The notes under the pieces were generated by a model that had not been told where the DNA came from, made no database searches, and saw only the letters and a program-made list of their open reading frames with translations. A stretch of DNA of 64,000 nucleotides from assembly GCA_034412795.1 (NCBI GenBank), contig DAOUMD010000218.1:1-64000 (forward strand), given 5' to 3'. Source of the stretch: JAUVPY01 sp034412795 (lineage in GTDB: Bacteria; Chloroflexota; Anaerolineae; 4572-78; NAK82). Made by a program: the position numbers and the translations under genes. Within the stretch, counting starts at the first letter, position 1. Every line of letters starts with the position of its first letter. Positions 61,299 through 64,000 of the stretch are shown in pieces.

Positions 61299-61309
61299 GG
61301 TGAGTACCC

Positions 61310-62269
61310 CTATTTATACCGAATGCGAGGGTCGAACAAACTGTAGCCGATATCGGCCAGCAAATTGCTGATAAGAACGACAACGGCAATCAGGGAGGTA
61401 ACGCCCATCAAAATTGGATAATCGCGTTGCGTAACGGCTTCAACCGCCAGCTTCCCGATGCCAGGCCAGGCGAAAACTGTTTCTGTGATGACGGCGCCCG
61501 CGATTAACGTCGGTAGTGATAGTCCAAAGATGGTGATCAAGGGTCCTACGGCATTGGGCAGGGCGTGGCGAAACAGAATATAGCCCTCTTTAAATCCCTT
61601 GGCCCGGATGGTTGTGACAAAATCCTGTCGGATGACTTCCAACATGCTTGAACGCGCATAACGGGCCCAGGTGGCGGCGTCGTGCAGCCCGAGCATTGAG
61701 GCCGGAAGGACCAGGTGCCAGAGATGGTCCCAGAGAGAGGTCTGCTGGCCGAGTGACTGCAACCCGCCGGCGGGAAACATATCAAGTTTGATGGAAAAGA
61801 TGTATATCATCAACATGGCGAAGAAAAAGACCGGCATAGCCAGGAACACAAACGATATGCCAGTGACAATATAGTCGAGGCCGGAATACTGCTTGATCGC
61901 CGAGGCAATGCCAATAGGGAGGCCGACGCCCATAGCAATCAACAGCGCACATCCCATCAGCTCAACGGTGTTGGGCAATTTCTCGACGATGACTTCGCTA
62001 ACTGGGCGTTTGCTGTTATAGGAGTAACCTAGATTCCCGGTCAGTGTCGATGTCAGCCAGATTCCGTAGCGCACGTGAATGGGTTTGTCCAAATCCAGAC
62101 GTTCCCTTTCGCGTTCAAGCCAGGCATCTCCCATAGAGGCTATTTCGGGATCGATCATCTGGAGTAGAGGGTCTCCAGGCGCTGAATTTATCAGGAAAAA
62201 AATGATCATAGATATGATGAGAAGTGTAGGAATGGATATGAGCAAACGACGCAGAATGTATTGTTGCAT
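61310..62269 (-). CDS. ABC transporter permease, DppB/OppB family
   Basis: 319 residues, six TM segments. N-terminal YILRRLLISIPTLLIIS and NSAPGDPL, the GYSYNSKRPVSEVI motif, and HALPNAVGPLITIFGLSLP as EAA loop. Ends 11 bp before the DppC-type gene, same strand, so co-translated. Follows the solute-binding gene after a 219-bp spacer holding two hairpins. Confidence 0.94.
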   Translation of the reverse strand: MQQYILRRLLISIPTLLIISMIIFFLINSAPGDPLLQMIDPEIASMGDAWLERERERLDLDKPIHVRYGIWLTSTLTGNLGYSYNSKRPVSEVIVEKLPNTVELMGCALLIAMGVGLPIGIASAIKQYSGLDYIVTGISFVFLAMPVFFFAMLMIYIFSIKLDMFPAGGLQSLGQQTSLWDHLWHLVLPASMLGLHDAATWARYARSSMLEVIRQDFVTTIRAKGFKEGYILFRHALPNAVGPLITIFGLSLPTLIAGAVITETVFAWPGIGKLAVEAVTQRDYPILMGVTSLIAVVVLISNLLADIGYSLFDPRIRYK

Positions 62270-62289
62270 AACTTTTACCAGTCCGTTTC

Positions 62290-62380
62290 GTATCTTCTCA
62301 ATAATTCGGGGTAGGGGCAGACCAGGGTGTCTGCTTCAGGAGCGAACACCCAGCTTCGCCCCTACTTTTTGAGAAGATAC
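62290..62380. repeat. Palindromic element with GTATCTTCTCA ends
   Basis: GTATCTTCTCAA (62290) and TTGAGAAGATAC (to 62380) are perfect inverted ends; GGGGTAGGGGC and GCCCCTAC pair further in. 91 bp, in the spacer between the binding-protein and permease genes. Confidence 0.75.
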
Positions 62381-62425
62381 TCGGTTTCACTCATTTGGGA
62401 TTGTCGCCAAGTGGATTTGGTTTAT

Positions 62426-62453
62426 GGGGGGTGGTCCAAAATGGACCACCCCT
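62426..62453 (-). terminator. Hairpin after the solute-binding gene
   Basis: GGGTGGTCCA (62428-62437) and TGGACCACCC (62442-62451) around a 4-nt loop, without T-tract. Such intercistronic hairpins often protect a binding-protein mRNA or cut read-through into permease genes. Confidence 0.55.
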
Positions 62454-62488
62454 GGTACCACGACTCTGAGCGAAAGTAAGTCTATGAC

Positions 62489-64000
62489 CTAGAACTCATC
62501 AGCTACTGCCCAGGTATGAACATCAACGAACCGGGCGCCGAGCCCGCGCTCTGGAGCCAGGACGAAGTTGAAGAGGCGGTCATTGTGAATGGCGACGATA
62601 TTGGGCAAAACCACCGGCGTCTTAGGCATGTCCTGCTGAATCAGGCTACATAACTCTTGATAGATCTCTTGTCGCTCTGCGAAGTCAAAGGTTTGCACAC
62701 CCTGGTCGAACAGTTCGTCGACTGCCGGGTTGCAGTAACCGTCGGTTCCACGACCGCCATCGCAAGTCAGGTTGATAGCCCACAGGGATGGGTCGGCACC
62801 TTGCAGCCAGCCACCGATGCAGATGTCGTAATCGTGATCCCCATATAACAATTCACGGGCGCGGGCCAGGTCCATCATGGTTACGTCGGCCTTGACGCCA
62901 ATTTCGGCCAGATAGCTCTGGAAGATCTCTGGAATCTCGTTGCGTGCTTTGTTGCTGGGGTAGACGATGATCTTCAGACGATCATTGTCAAAATCCCAGC
63001 CTAGCTCTTCCAGCTTGGCCTTGGCGGCTTCGGGATCATAAGGTGTTAATTCCTGGTCCTCGGGCACTGTCCACGGGATACTCCAGCAGTGTGTGTCTAT
63101 GACCTGACCGTGTCCCAACAGGATGGCGTCTACGTAAGCCTGGCGGTCGAAGGCCGCGGTGAGGGCCTGGCGGAACTCAGCATTCTGTAAGAATTCCCTC
63201 GTGTCGCGCGGATTGTCATCGTGCAGATTGTAACGTATCCACCAGACCCATTTCGCGTTGGGGACCTCGTGGGTAGTGAGACCGGATACGTCCTTCAGAC
63301 GCTCTGCATCTTCGTAGGGGACCTCAAATACCATATCGATCTCCCCACTTTCCAACATGGCGACGCCGGTGTCGACTGGCGCAAACTGGATGAAGATCTT
63401 GCCTATCTTAGGTGTGCCAAGGAAGTAATCCTCAAAGCGCTCAAGTTCGATGAACTCGTCGGTCTGATACTGGATGAACTTAAAGGGGCCGGTACCGATG
63501 ACTCCATCTTCCTGGCGAGCGCGCTCTGCCCAAGATTCTTCATCTCTGGGCACATCTTTCCAGATATGCTCGGGGATAATCTTGGCATCTACAAAGAGGG
63601 CGGGGAAGGCAGCGTTTAGCACGTCGGTGGTGAATGCGATGGTGTAATCGTCAATTACTTTGATGCCCTCAATCGTATCAGCTTCACCGCTATTGTATGC
63701 CTCGGCGCCTGATATGCTCACGAAGTTCGCGGCCCACCACTGGCCCAAAATAGGATCCAGGTAGGCATACATAGTAAACTCGACGTCTTTGGCTGTGAAG
63801 GGTTCGCCGTCGTGCCATTTTATGTCGTCACGGAGTTTGAAGGTCCACGTCAGTTCATCTTCTGACAACTCCCAGCTCTCGGCCATGTCAGGCACGATCT
63901 TGCCTTCTTCGTCGACTCGGGTCACACGGTCGAAAATCAACTCGAAGACGTATTCAGCTTCTCTGCCGGCGGTTATGATGGGGACAAACAGCTTGGGGGG
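62489..64000 (-). CDS. ABC solute-binding protein, family 5, N-terminus off the window
   Basis: At least 503 residues; the frame is open to the right edge (PKLFVPIITAGREAEYVFE precedes the first internal Met), so start and signal peptide are outside. SBP_bac_5 hallmarks: DMAESWELSEDELTWTFKLRDDIKWHDGEPFTAKDV in successive motifs, and LYGDHDYDICIGGW. Binds peptides or oligosaccharides for the DppBC-type permeases. The downstream lyase and epimerase genes suggest a sugar-acid ligand. Confidence 0.92.
   Translation of the reverse strand, partial: PPKLFVPIITAGREAEYVFELIFDRVTRVDEEGKIVPDMAESWELSEDELTWTFKLRDDIKWHDGEPFTAKDVEFTMYAYLDPILGQWWAANFVSISGAEAYNSGEADTIEGIKVIDDYTIAFTTDVLNAAFPALFVDAKIIPEHIWKDVPRDEESWAERARQEDGVIGTGPFKFIQYQTDEFIELERFEDYFLGTPKIGKIFIQFAPVDTGVAMLESGEIDMVFEVPYEDAERLKDVSGLTTHEVPNAKWVWWIRYNLHDDNPRDTREFLQNAEFRQALTAAFDRQAYVDAILLGHGQVIDTHCWSIPWTVPEDQELTPYDPEAAKAKLEELGWDFDNDRLKIIVYPSNKARNEIPEIFQSYLAEIGVKADVTMMDLARARELLYGDHDYDICIGGWLQGADPSLWAINLTCDGGRGTDGYCNPAVDELFDQGVQTFDFAERQEIYQELCSLIQQDMPKTPVVLPNIVAIHNDRLFNFVLAPERGLGARFVDVHTWAVADEF

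Overview
The window looks like a chromosomal segment of a free-living Chloroflexota (Anaerolineae-like) bacterium, probably from a metagenome assembly. This is inferred from gene style: a PASTA kinase with an extra beta-sandwich, a SARP/STAND regulator fused to a solute-binding domain, PPi-dependent phosphofructokinase, cytochrome bd, and an SDR-type uronate reductase. No rRNA, tRNA, CRISPR array, prophage or intact insertion sequence was seen. Many spacers are filled with fold-back arrays of short words and small palindromic MITE-like elements.

Layout. 1-5.2 kb: ftsH start, a Ser/Thr kinase, a P-loop kinase, hsp20 and a queuosine tRNA mannosyltransferase-like gene. 5.6-7.3 kb: a membrane M50 protease with a PqqD-like N-terminus, followed by tandem minigenes for 18- and 20-residue peptides ending in Gly-Trp-x-Trp, with a decayed copy between them. 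An orphan histidine kinase (7.3-9.0 kb) follows. This is the strongest candidate for an undescribed peptide system. 9.0-18.5 kb: a minus-strand hexuronate/sugar-acid locus (uxaE, PPi-phosphofructokinase, gnd, a LarA-like protein, a HAD hydrolase, a UxuB-like SDR) headed by a LacI regulator with tandem operators. 18.7-32.5 kb: accessory zone with a toxin-antitoxin scar, DUF1059 genes, a glycosidase/M23 fusion, hypothetical membrane and secreted proteins, and a second RiPP-like set (subtilase, 108-residue putative precursor with a two-Cys tail, radical SAM enzyme, alpha/beta hydrolase).

33-42.7 kb: a 1265-residue SARP/STAND/SBP fusion regulator, SDR, FAD dehydrogenase, homoserine dehydrogenase coupled to a LysM-META protein, and tsaD. 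43-51 kb: a DUF711 gene and cydA-cydB-cydD-cydC, where both ABC half-transporters carry repeat-derived in-frame linkers. 51-57 kb: a VapBC-like pair, and a truncated and an intact M48 protease flanking a 585-residue hypothetical, plus a 470-bp fold-back element. 57-64 kb: a minus-strand operon with an oligopeptide-type ABC transporter, a DapA/NanA-family lyase, a UroD-like protein and an AGE-family epimerase, probably for uptake and breakdown of a sialic-acid-like sugar.

Regulation. Four minus-strand genes (hsp20, a DUF1059 gene, a membrane protein gene and the first gene of the radical-SAM/subtilase set) share a promoter layout: an extended -10 and AACG boxes (CGTT on the given strand) at helically phased 11- and 22-bp distances. 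This suggests a common, probably stress-related, activator.
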